Shown piece after piece: positions 1 through 8,662 of a DNA stretch of 28,224 nucleotides. The notes under the pieces were generated by a model that saw nothing but the letters and a program-made list of their open reading frames with translations, was not told the origin of the DNA and did no database searches. Position 1 is the stretch's first letter; every line of letters begins with the position of its first letter. A program made the translations under genes and the position numbers. Origin of the DNA: Vitrella brassicaformis (lineage: Eukaryota; Sar; Vitrellaceae); assembly GCA_001179505.1 (NCBI GenBank), contig CDMY01000241.1, forward strand, positions 1 to 28,224, given 5' to 3'.

Positions 1-760
1 CCTCTTCTGTGGACCCCTGCGTGTCTGTGTCTTTCCACCCCTCCCCCCTCCCCTGGCCTTGGCCTTCCCATGCAATGCGACCACCCACAGTGCCCACCCT
101 GCGACACACAACAGCGAGACAGAGACCCGCCCACTCAGCAGCACGGATGCTACACATGCACGTACTGCCAGATGATGAAGCTGCCAAAAGGGCAGCCAGC
201 CAGTGCGAGAACATTGCATGAGCCATTGAATGGCATGCAACCGATGCAAGTCACTGGGTGGGTGCCATCGCTCCCATCTGCGAGTAGGGGGGCGGGAAGG
301 AAGAGAGTAGAGAGGATACAAGCGAGGCGGGCAGTAAAGCAGGCACATACAAGCTTGCATGAGGACAAGCAAGGTCACAGTGAAGAGAGTGAGTAGGAGG
401 TATAGAAAAAACAGCAGCGTGGCGACGTGTGGCGGAAAACGGAGGGGTATGGGCAGCCATAACAGAAGGCTGCGAGTAAGTGGCCACCACGATAACGTCG
501 CCAAGGAAAGACCCGACAAGTAAGTGCCTGAAAAAGACCATTCGAACCAGGAGGGCACACAAACCAGCCAGACAGAACGACCATATGGCGCCCAACCTGT
601 GATGTATACCAAACAAGCGATGGACAGTATGATCCCCAGGCAGCCGCACCACGTATGGCCCCATAGAAGTGAAGCCATCAAACCCACCTGACAACACCCA
701 GCCATCCAAATACGATCCCTACTTGCCCTCGGTCTCTGCCCTTTCTCCTTGTTCTTATCC
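1..760. other. No supportable gene; downstream flank of gene 1
   Basis: I see no convincing gene here. The longest open frame (251-709, minus) starts at TTG rather than ATG, has no splice-site support and lies just past the stop codon of the proline-rich gene, so it is more likely 3' UTR or spacer. Composition is mixed, with CCT-rich tracts at the left edge. A gene whose exons lie mostly to the left of the window could end here unseen. Confidence 0.5.
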
Positions 761-2032
761 TTAGGGACGAAAGCATCCTTGGGGACGAAAATAGGGGCCG
801 TTGGCAGGATTCAGATGACTCCAGGTGTGCGGCATGCCTTGCTTGTGGGTGGGCTGGTAGGGTGGCAGGCTGGTAGCCGTCTGCATGGAAGCCAACGATC
901 GGTTGCTCGTAGACCGGGAAAAGATCTCGCCCTCGCGGTCGAGCTCCTCCTGCTGCTCCTCCGAGATTGGCGACAGCACGGGGTGCGACGCGTTGGCACT
1001 GTGCGCTGCACGGGGTGGGCAAGAGGGGAGCGGCTGGTCAGGGGGTGAGTAGGAGGGGGGGTAGGGGCATGTGGGCGGGTGAGAAGGTGGGGGCTGCTGA
1101 TGCGGTCCAGAGAGAGTGGACGACGCCGCCGGCATGGACGCCACAGACGCGCCGGGCGGGAGGAAGGGGACATACGGCATGGGCGGAGCCATGGGCGCCA
1201 TATATGGCGCTGGCGCCATCGACGTGCCTGGCGCCGAGGACACTGACGGCCCCAATGGCGCGACGGCCATGGGTGGGCCGGCCGGCAGGGGCAGCATCGG
1301 CACACTCGCCGGCATGGACGCACTTGACGGGCACATTTGGGCCGGCAGGCTCGCTGCACCCGATGGCGGCTGCGGATACGTCTGCGGATACGTCTGCGGA
1401 TGCGGCAGAAGGGGTGCCGCCTGCTGTATCGGCCCACTGCGACGTTGGCGTCGGTTGGGCGTCGGTCGAGGGGGGCGAGAGGATGGGGCGGATGGGGGAA
1501 AGAGATCAACAGCCTCGTTGAGTGTGTGCACTCTCTCGGTATAATCACGTGCAGACACTCGGGGAACGGCGACCGGGGCAAGGGTGTGCACGTCGTAGGT
1601 GGGAGCGGCTGTCGAGATCGCCTCAGCCGAAGGGATCGCTAACGCGGGGCCGACATAGATGTCATCCGCGTTCTGTGTCCGCTCGGCGAGGCGCAGCCCT
1701 TGCTTGAGATGGTCGGCGGCCGCCTTCTCACTCGCCAATTGGAATCTCACGCCGTTGTGTAGCCGGAGGCCGTAGCGCATTTCCATGCGGGTGTGCATCT
1801 CGCTGGCCAGGTCGCCGTCGTGGAAGTGGAGAATGACGTCGCGCGAACGGCCGCCCACTGCAAAACACGCAAAGCTGCGTGTATCGAATGGGGGGAGGGA
1901 GGGGGCGGCGTTGGCCAGTATGCCGCAGATGTGCGCCTTGAGGTGGGCGGGGGGGAGGGGAGGGTCGTTGGGGTGCAGCACATTCTTGATGCGAAGTCGC
2001 CCTTGAACCGCCTGGAAGGGAATGTGTGCGAG
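761..2032 (-). CDS. Proline-rich protein of unknown function (last large exon; 5' end unresolved)
   Basis: One open exon of 423 sense codons runs from an acceptor (CTTAG, at 2033-2034) to a TAA at 761-763. No in-frame ATG lies near its start, so an upstream exon must supply the start codon. Two candidates keep phase: ATG-ACG followed by GTGGCG at 2177-2172, or an ATG near 2111 with a 44-nt intron. I cannot choose between them. The first 100 or so residues look globular: a strand RLRIKNVL, a helix, then strands around DVILHFHD and GVRFQL. This order resembles a degenerate RRM fold, which is only an inference. The rest is low complexity, rich in Pro, Ala, Ser and Met with repeated MAP/APM motifs and a TYPQTYPQ duplication. 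It ends in an acidic stretch (EEQQEELDREGE) and a short tail. The gene is head-to-head with the plus-strand gene at 2176. Function unknown. Confidence 0.6.
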   Translation of the reverse strand, partial: LAHIPFQAVQGRLRIKNVLHPNDPPLPPAHLKAHICGILANAAPSLPPFDTRSFACFAVGGRSRDVILHFHDGDLASEMHTRMEMRYGLRLHNGVRFQLASEKAAADHLKQGLRLAERTQNADDIYVGPALAIPSAEAISTAAPTYDVHTLAPVAVPRVSARDYTERVHTLNEAVDLFPPSAPSSRPPRPTPNRRQRRSGPIQQAAPLLPHPQTYPQTYPQPPSGAASLPAQMCPSSASMPASVPMLPLPAGPPMAVAPLGPSVSSAPGTSMAPAPYMAPMAPPMPYVPFLPPGASVASMPAASSTLSGPHQQPPPSHPPTCPYPPSYSPPDQPLPSCPPRAAHSANASHPVLSPISEEQQEELDREGEIFSRSTSNRSLASMQTATSLPPYQPTHKQGMPHTWSHLNPANGPYFRPQGCFRP

Positions 2033-2175
2033 CTAAGCCGAAGGAACCCTGCTGCCCAAACCCTGAAACCCGAACGGGCCGGAACTTCGGCTGGGATGAG
2101 CAGCTGTGCATCGAAGTCAGTTTTTCACTTGTGTTGAGTACAGTAGATGCAGCCGTGCACACAACCGCCACCGTC
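2033..2175. promoter_or_regulatory. Divergent promoter / first-exon region between genes 1 and 2
   Basis: This gap of about 140 bp separates the first secure exon of the minus-strand gene from the proposed ATG of the plus-strand gene. It must hold both transcription starts and probably the missing first coding exon of gene 1. I see no TATA box or other clear element. Confidence 0.4.
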
Positions 2176-4421
2176 ATGGTAAGCAACGGATTGAAGCCAA
2201 GGCGGACATCCTTTTCTGTGTGTGTGCGCTCGATGTCAGTCCGCCACGGCCATCTGCAGCTGCAGCGAGTGGCGCCACCTCCCTCAGCCGGCGCAGTTTC
2301 GGCGACTCGCGCTCCTCGCAGTCGCAGAACATCAAGCGCTGCTGCGCCGAGTACAATGCCGCCCGGGCAGAACTCGAGAGCATCCACAACAAACTCAAGT
2401 ACGTCCGTCCGTCCACGATCGCTACGCTACGCCGCCCAAGAGGCCCGGACCAACACACGCCCTCCCTGTGTCATGTGTCATGTCAGGGCGGCCAGCACAC
2501 AAGAGGACCGCCAGTCGCTGGACGAGCAGATGGCGGCCTCCCGTGAGCGATTCTCGAGGGCCAAAAGTGCGATGGAGGAGATCCTTCGGGTCATGGAGCA
2601 GGCCAAGAGCGGCTTATCGCAGCCTGGACGGACCAGCGAGGGGTGCAAAGACTCACAGCAGGATGGTGCTCCAGCTGCTGCAGCTGGTGGTGTGGCAGCT
2701 GCTTCGTCCGCGGCCTTGGCAGCTGAGCCGGTGGCGGGCGGCGAGGACGATGCTGCTGATGGAAGTGGGGGGGCATCGCTGCCTCGACTGAGTGTAGGTG
2801 CAGGTGAGCAGGACGCAGGGCGGCAATGGAGAAACGGTTGGGTGGATGGATGGACTGGGTGTGTCTGTGTGTGGGGTTCGGCCTCCATGCCCTGCAGGTT
2901 CAGGTTGTGTATCGTGGTGCTCGCTGGGCGATGGGCGTATCGCCTTAGTGTCTGACGGTCTGCATCTGCAGGTGCACCAATGCCGGCGCAGATCATGGGA
3001 GCTTATCGCATCGATGAAGGTACATTCATTCGCTGACACGGTGGCGGCCAAGTCAAGTCAGCCCGTTCACTTATTGCCCTCTTGTCTGTCTTGTTCTCTC
3101 TCAGCTCCCTTTCGAGACTGCCCCCTCCTCTGTGAGCTGTCATCGGCTGTCACCCCGGCAGATCGTCGTCACATCACCTGCTCACATGGCCGTCTTCACT
3201 CTCTCCACCGAACCATCGCCGCCCACACTCTCCCAGGTCTTCTTCGTGCCCCTGTCTTCGCCCGTTCTCGCCCTGACGGTCACTGAGGGGCGGCGGGAGG
3301 ACGGAGGGCCTCTCCTCGCCACTCTCCATGATCCTGGCAAGGGTGACATGGTGGAGCAGGGGAGGGAGTACACTTGTCGGGTGCAGCTGTGGCATGGCGA
3401 CGGCAGCCCCTCTAGCACCCTCATGTGAGCAGTGAGCCCACAGATACGATTGAAAGAACCATGCAGCCCTGGATCCTTCACTGCGTGTTCGATGCTCAGC
3501 TGCGGCCCTTGGCGTGAGATTGTCCTCGATGGCGACCCCGGCTCCCCGTATGAAGGCACACTGACCTTTCAATCGACATCTGCGTGGCATGAGAGGGCAG
3601 AGATTGTCCTGCTGGGGGCGGTGTGGACGAAAGAGCAGGGAAGAACATTCGCATGGTGGGCGAGCATCGTCAATCGATCGAGCCAGCCCCGTTCGTTGTC
3701 TTCATGTGAGGGTATGTGTGTGCGCAGGGTCGGTGTGTCGCGAGGAGAGGGAGGGGAGGGAGATGGCCTGTGGGGCGACTGCCACCTAGGGAGAGTCGAC
3801 AGGTGCACTCCCAAGAAATGACACACACCCAACCTTCAGCAGACGGGCACGTGTCTCTGTTTCTCTCTCTCTCTGTGGCAGGGTCCATTTCCCCCCTTCC
3901 ACCCCATCCATGAAGAGCCATCAGCCGGCCAGAGCCTCTCAGCCAACATGGGACGGCTGGCCGATGGTCGTGTCCATCCCATCCGATACCACAGACACAG
4001 GCACCCCTCCCGCCGTCCGCATCCTCCCGCCGCCCCCCTTCTCCCCCACCCCTTTGTGCCACTACGCCGGCGTCCTTCTGGCCAAGTCCACAGAGGCAAC
4101 GCACCTGACCTTAGAGGCCCTGATGGTCAGGCGAGTGGCGGAGGGTGCAGGAAGTATGGAGGTGCTGGACGAGAGGATGGTAGTGAGGGGCGGGGGAGAG
4201 GGGGGCCGTGTGTTTGGTCGGCTGGTTGATCAGGAGGAGACACAGGGGCCGAAGGAGAGGCCGCAGCAGCAGCAGCAGCAGCAGATGTTCGACCCGGTCA
4301 CCCTCAGGTCGGCAGAAAGAAGGAGCAGACGATGGGTGGATGGTCATGTATGCGTGTCTGGTCTTCCTTTGGCATCAGGTTTCATAGCTTCGATGTGACG
4401 GCTGGTTCGTATGCGCGCTGA
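2176..4421 (+). CDS. Unknown protein with N-terminal coiled coil and beta-rich core, 8 exons, 459 aa
   Basis: Proposed exons are 2176-2178, 2322-2398, 2487-2793, 2972-3019, 3105-3424, 3500-3655, 3882-4307 and 4379-4421. They sum to 1380 nt, exactly 460 codons with the TGA, and every junction keeps phase with GT-AG ends. The first coding exon would be only the ATG, followed directly by a strong GTAAGC donor; this is the weakest part of the model. Residues of about 2-65 form a charged helix (AEYNAARAELESIHNKLK, later SAMEEILRVMEQAKSGL), likely a coiled coil. An Ala/Gly linker follows. Residues of about 150-300 are beta-rich with many Val/Leu strands (VVTSPAHMAVFTL, EYTCRVQLWHGDG, GTLTFQSTSAWHERAEIVLL). 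Near the C-terminus there is a seven-Gln run before MFDPVTL. I recognise no family. The gene is tail-to-tail with gene 3, with a 205-bp gap. Confidence 0.72.
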
Positions 4422-4626
4422 TGGAGTGGTGGACCCGGGTGCACATGTGTCTTCCATGCGTACCATTGATTGACGTGCAAGGTCTCTAGACTATCATGAC
4501 GAGGGCGAGGCAAAGTTGCGACAGGCAGCATCGATGCGTCAACGCAGACCTCTGTCCGCCCATCTCTCGACAGACAGACAGACAGACGAACAGCCAGGCA
4601 ACTCTACAGCATCAGAAATCAGTCAG
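4422..4626. other. Convergent spacer between genes 2 and 3
   Basis: The spacer holds the 3' ends of two converging genes. It contains a short (ACAG)n tract near 4571-4590 and nothing else I can name. Confidence 0.5.
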
Positions 4627-6365
4627 TCAATCTAGTTCCACGGCCAGCTGGTTGCCGAACAACGCCTGTTCGGCGGCCCCCATCACCTCACGCACTACCT
4701 TCACTGTCTGGGGGAATCTGGCTGCTCCCTCCTTGCCGGCCACCCGACGCTCCGTCGTCCAGAGGTAGGCATCGGCAAAGCCGGGGGTGCTGTAGATGTA
4801 CAGGTGGGCCTCGAATGTGTGCGAGGGCTGGTCGCCCTGCAGCACCATCATGCGCCGGAAGACTGCTTCTCCTGCCCAGTGGCTGGTGCTGATGGTGTGG
4901 CAGCCCCAGATGGGCGGCGGCTGAGTGGCGAGCGAATGCTGAAGAGAAATAGAGATATACAAATGGGGGCAGCTGGTGAGGCAATCGGGTTGTGTGTGTG
5001 ACTGACCAGTCGGTCATAGCGTGGGGCATCGACGAGCCGGTTGACATACTGGCCCGCGACCCGCGACCCTCCAGAACGCATCCTGGTCAGACACATCATG
5101 GCAGAGCGGTGCAGCCAATGTGTTCATGTGTATCATTCTGCTCATATCTCTCACTGATACAACACAGCGTCGCGGACTGAAGCAAACGCGTACGCTGCAA
5201 ACAGACATACACACGCAACCAAAAATGGTCCCCCTCCTATTGCTCTGCCTTCTCTTGCTCACCGTCAATCTCACACACGGGGCTGGCCTCGTCGTATCCA
5301 TCGCGAAAGGGGTGGTCGGCCGGCAGTGTCTGCAGGGGGCGGACGGTCAGCCGAGACCCGCCCAGCCGCTCCTCGCCATTGACGCGCTGCAGCGTCACAC
5401 CGAGGTGGCGGCCGATCAGCGAGAGCTGCCGCAGCGCCTCACACCGCCCGTCGTAGACCTCCTGGCTGCCCACCGCCTCCACAGCTCTATCGGCAACCGC
5501 CCCTCTCCCCGCCGCTGATGCTTCGCCACCCTGACGAGGGCCACCGTCGCCGCCCAGTCGCCGCTCTGCTGGACGATGTGCAGGAATCGCAGCGAATGCC
5601 CGACGGATGCCAGGTTGGAGCTGATGATGTCCTGGATGCTCTTGTCGACGAGCTGTGCATCGATCTCCATCTTGACATAGGCCTCCGACACGCGCTGGCT
5701 GCCGAGTGTGGATGTGCGGCGGAGGCGGGCGAGGCCGCCGGGGCCCAGCAGAGCGAAGAAGACGTCACGCTCGACGTCCGGTAGCAGGTCGAACAGGCCA
5801 ACGTGCTGGCCGGCCTGAAGTGAAAGGCGGCAGATTGAAAGGTGTGCGTGTCACCTGTGTGGCTGTGTGTGTATGTACCGTGTTGCCGTTGGACTGATCT
5901 CGAGGCGCCCTCTCAACTAATGTGAAGCCCTCATGCGTCTGCATCCACCACAATAGACACACACACACACGCAAGATGGATCCCTCAGCAGCTACCGGAC
6001 CAGTGGGCACATGAGAATGCCTACCTGTTGGCCGTGCGGCAATGCCTTGGCCTGGTGCGGCACCACCACAGCGAACACCTCTGTCCCCTCTACCTCCCTC
6101 ATCGACACCCTGGTCGCCAAGCCGGTCTCCTCAGTGCGATAGACGTCGGCCTTGACGTACACCTGTTTGCCCTTCTCCCGATTGGCCGTAACCATCCACA
6201 CACGCGTGCCGGTCTTGTAGCGCTCGTGGGACGACGGCAGCATCTGATGGTTGGATGGATGAAACCAACAAACCAATCAACCAGGTGAACAAGTGAATGG
6301 GCTACTCGTACCTGTGGATGCGGCAGGTCTGCGGCAGCAGATGAAGATGATGCTGCAGCCGTCAT
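4627..6365 (-). CDS. F-box-like protein of unknown target, 6 exons, 381 aa
   Basis: Exons in transcription order are 6365-6312, 6243-6025, 5814-5530, 5476-5263, 5068-5007 and 4938-4627. All have GT-AG introns and the total is 1146 nt (382 codons with the stop). The intron at 5529-5477 (53 nt) is inferred from a frame change and could instead be a sequencing frameshift. The start ATG opens a low-complexity MTAAASSSSAAAD leader. Residues 19-91 form a beta-rich module (RYKTGTRVWMVTANREKGK) that recalls SH3-like barrels, an inference only. Residues of about 97-130 contain LLPDVERDVFFALLGPGGLA and then ARLRRTSTLG, the spacing of an F-box (LP, hydrophobic helix, LxxLRRTS). If so it would bind a Skp1-like adaptor of an SCF ubiquitin ligase. 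The C-terminal 190 residues may be a substrate-binding domain but match nothing I know. The gene is head-to-head with gene 4. Confidence 0.8.
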
Positions 6366-6728
6366 GCCGCCGCGCTGGCCAAACACAACTGCAAACAGGA
6401 GTGCAGAGGCGTACAGTGCATCCCATCTTCCGGCCGTGCTTCATCTCATCTCAATGCTCACCGACTGGTTCAGGCTCTCAGTTGAGGCTTTTCATCATCG
6501 CCAAGCACTCACAGTGAAGCAGTGGGCGCCAAACAAGCTGTGCAATGAGGCTATTCACTCATCCATTTCCCAGCGGTCGACTCATAGCTCGCACAGATCT
6601 GCAGACTTTCTCCACACACGCAACGGTGAGCTACAGAGAGGCAGAGGGTCCGCCACATACCGAAGAAAATGAAAGATATGTGTGTCTTCGTGTTTGCAGA
6701 AACTTCCCTGCGAGTCCCGTGAGGTGTC
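6366..6728. promoter_or_regulatory. Divergent promoter region between genes 3 and 4
   Basis: A 363-bp gap lies between two start codons on opposite strands. It should contain both promoters and 5' UTRs. I see no TATA box, long open frame or repeat. Confidence 0.4.
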
Positions 6729-7255
6729 ATGCGTGTTCACCTGACCGTCACTATTGTGTTTCTCTGTGCGCTGATGGGCGTGGCAGTCACTGGTAACCCA
6801 TTAAGAAGGACAGGCCTGCTTCCATGTTACGGTGTATGTTGTGGTGTTGCGTTGGTCTGTGGAGGGGAGTCACCTGGCGAGCAAGTCGCTGCTGCTGCTG
6901 CCGCTGGCGATGGACAGACCAAGCAGACCAAGCAGCACGGTGTGCACTGACGCAGATGTGGCACTCCTGTCTCTCTTCACACAGACATTGCACCCCTGGT
7001 TGATGTGTGTCTGCATCTCTTTGTCAGGTGGTTCCCTCCGCGGAGGCAGAGCGGCAGAGCCTGACGAAGCCACTTCAAGTGGGTCATCATATCAACAGAC
7101 GAGCATGACAGATAAACCAAAGCAGTGCCCATGTCTGTCTGCCCACAGGCAGGGATCTCGAAATGGGACCTGCTCAACCTGTCGAACCCGGGCCTCCTAA
7201 CGGCAACGAGCCAGACCCCCCCGATGATGATTACGATGATGACGACCGACGATAG
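6729..7255 (+). CDS. Small secreted protein with acidic tail, 3 exons, 73 aa
   Basis: Exons 6729-6792, 7028-7078 and 7149-7255 have GT-AG ends (donors GTAACC and GTGGGT, acceptors GTCAG and CACAG) and sum to 222 nt, or 74 codons with the TAG. The first exon is a textbook signal peptide: MRVHLT, then a hydrophobic core VTIVFLCALMGVAV, then a small-residue cleavage region TGG. The mature part is about 50 residues. It has a basic GSLRGGR start, a middle rich in Glu, Pro and Ala, and a C-terminus of almost pure Asp (PPDDDYDDDDRR). It has no cysteines, so it is not a disulphide-rich toxin type. Its role could be a secreted calcium-binding or surface peptide, but that is a guess. If the second intron is retained, the frame stays open to 7200 with a different tail, so an isoform is possible. 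The short length lowers confidence. Confidence 0.6.
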
Positions 7256-7503
7256 CCGTGAGGGCACCTTCTCTCTCTCTTACTTTTTTTTCTTCTTTTT
7301 TCTGCTGCTTCTTCTTCTCTCTTTTACTTTTTGACTCGCCTGTCGGTGTCAAAAACACACCCACCATACCCACACACACGCACGCACGCACGCACGCGGA
7401 GAGAGAGAGCGAGAGAGAGAGATGCGGGAGCCTCGTGATTTGCTGCGTTTGCCGGGCGGTTTCGGCTTCTGACCTGACTGAACCCTGACTGGCCATGGAG
7501 CAG

Positions 7504-7543
7504 TCAATTTTTGTATGGACTGTTCACTTTTTGTATGGACTTA
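7504..7543. repeat. 20-bp near-tandem duplication
   Basis: Two adjacent 20-bp units share the core TTTTTGTATGGACT and differ at three positions. No function is evident. Confidence 0.7.
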
Positions 7544-7654
7544 CGCACCCCCAACACAGACAGGGAGAGAGAGAGTGAGAGAGGGCGGGAGCTCCATACA
7601 CTTTCATGTTCCCTCAGCTCAGACGTGTGTAGTTGTCTTGCTGGCCGCATACAT

Positions 7655-7815
7655 TCGATTGCTTGGGGTGTTCGTCTGTCACTGACCAGCTCACACGCCG
7701 CTCGTGATGTGGCGTGGGGCGTGGCCGGCACAAACAGCCGACAGATGATGGTTATTTCGCTAGAAGCGTCGTAGTCGACGTGTGTTACTGTAGCTGAGTC
7801 AATTTCCATGCGCAC
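7655..7815. repeat. Diverged direct repeat, copy A
   Basis: This block contains TCGATTGCTTGGGGTG (7655-7670) and CGTGATGTGGCGTGGG (7703-7718). Both 16-mers recur exactly and in the same order in copy B. The similarity continues through GTGGCC, a GATGATG stretch and a TTTC-ATGCG stretch. Most mismatches next to the shared cores are transitions. Confidence 0.7.
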
Positions 7816-8132
7816 CCACCGGGGTTTTCATGCAATGAGTGAGGGCGCATTCCTTGTGTGTCTGTCGGTCGAGGGCAAGCACCCGGTCACCCGAACGCCT
7901 TCGGTGCATACAGTCATTTATTTGCATGGTAGGGTAGAGAGAGGAAGCAGACCAAAGTGGGAGTCGGTGCGTTGGCTATGTCTGTATGCGGCATGAGTGG
8001 TTGGTTACCTTGGTGTGTCGATGGTTGGATGAGAGGTGGATGCACTGATTGATGGCACGGCCGCCGTATTGGCGAGCCCACTTTTATGATACACAATACA
8101 GTACATGTCTGCATTCAATTGACTGGATGCAG

Positions 8133-8310
8133 TCGATTGCTTGGGGTGCTTGTTTGTTGTGTCGAGCAACGCCCACGTCGAGTCATGGACGAGGGATACC
8201 GCCCGTGATGTGGCGTGGGACGTGGCCAACACAACAGACAAACACACCCGCGGCGATCGACCAGTGATGATGACAATGGACGGCAGTTGACATTTCATGC
8301 GATCGCATGC
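8133..8310. repeat. Diverged direct repeat, copy B
   Basis: This is the second copy, with the same two 16-mers at 8133-8148 and 8204-8219. The spacing between them is 23 bp longer than in copy A. The offset between copies is 478 bp at the first core and 501 bp at the second, so there has been an insertion or deletion since duplication. Confidence 0.7.
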
Positions 8311-8488
8311 GTTCATGGACCATCACACCGTTGATTTCAATACACGCAGTCTGTACAGACAGCTTGCAAGGGCACATACACACCCACTCACGGACGCGCA
8401 CACACTCGGATGAGTACGAGCGAGGACTTTGGATGTCCTCTCTGCTTTGTGTCGCTTGTCCGGTCTTCTTTGCTGTCTGTCCCTTCCT

Positions 8489-8532
8489 TCCCGCCATTTG
8501 GCAAAAGGCGTCCCGCCATTTGGCAAAAGGCG
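8489..8532. repeat. Exact 22-bp tandem duplication with CGCC/GGCG ends
   Basis: Two identical 22-bp units are joined head to tail (8489-8510, 8511-8532). Each unit reads TCC, then CGCCATTTGGC, then AAAAGGCG, so it starts with CGCC and ends with GGCG. On the minus strand each unit carries GGCGGGA, the core of E2F/DP-type sites. The location is just past the 3' end of gene 5, which is not where a promoter is expected. Confidence 0.75.
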
Positions 8533-8662
8533 GTTGAGAAGAGGAACAGGAGCAGCGAAGAAGAACGAACCAGACGAACACCAGCAGTGTGCACGCGCAT
8601 CACACTATCGACAAAACACAAGACGCTGTCTGTCTGTCTGTCTGTCTCTCTGTCTCTCTGTC

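Larger units (their letters stand above)
7256..8662. other. 1.4-kb spacer with simple repeats and diverged duplicated blocks
   Basis: This is the largest gap in the window. From left to right it holds a T/C-rich tract (7268-7332), (CACG)n followed by (GA)n (7376-7424), a 20-bp near-tandem duplication (7504-7543), a diverged direct duplication (about 7655-7815 and 8133-8310), a 22-bp exact tandem duplication (8489-8532) and a (CTGT)n/(CTCT)n tract (8629-8663). The open frames here lack splice support and protein-like composition. It separates gene 4 from the 3' end of gene 5. Confidence 0.6.

Noticed and set aside
251-709. Minus-strand open frame of 152 codons near the left edge
   Set aside because: It starts at TTG, has no splice or family support, and lies immediately downstream of the stop codon of gene 1, so it is probably 3' UTR.
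811-1581. Alternative long frames (both strands) across the proline-rich exon
   Set aside because: They are shadows caused by GC-rich, stop-poor sequence. The chosen frame has coherent globular and proline-rich parts and a matching splice acceptor.
7028-7050. LRGG motif in the secreted protein as a ubiquitin-like tail
   Set aside because: It is internal and N-terminal in the mature peptide, with no ubiquitin fold before it, so it is a coincidence.
7655-8219. Repeated 16-mers as a CRISPR array
   Set aside because: There are only two diverged copies about 480 bp apart, with no regular spacers, in a eukaryotic intron-rich region.
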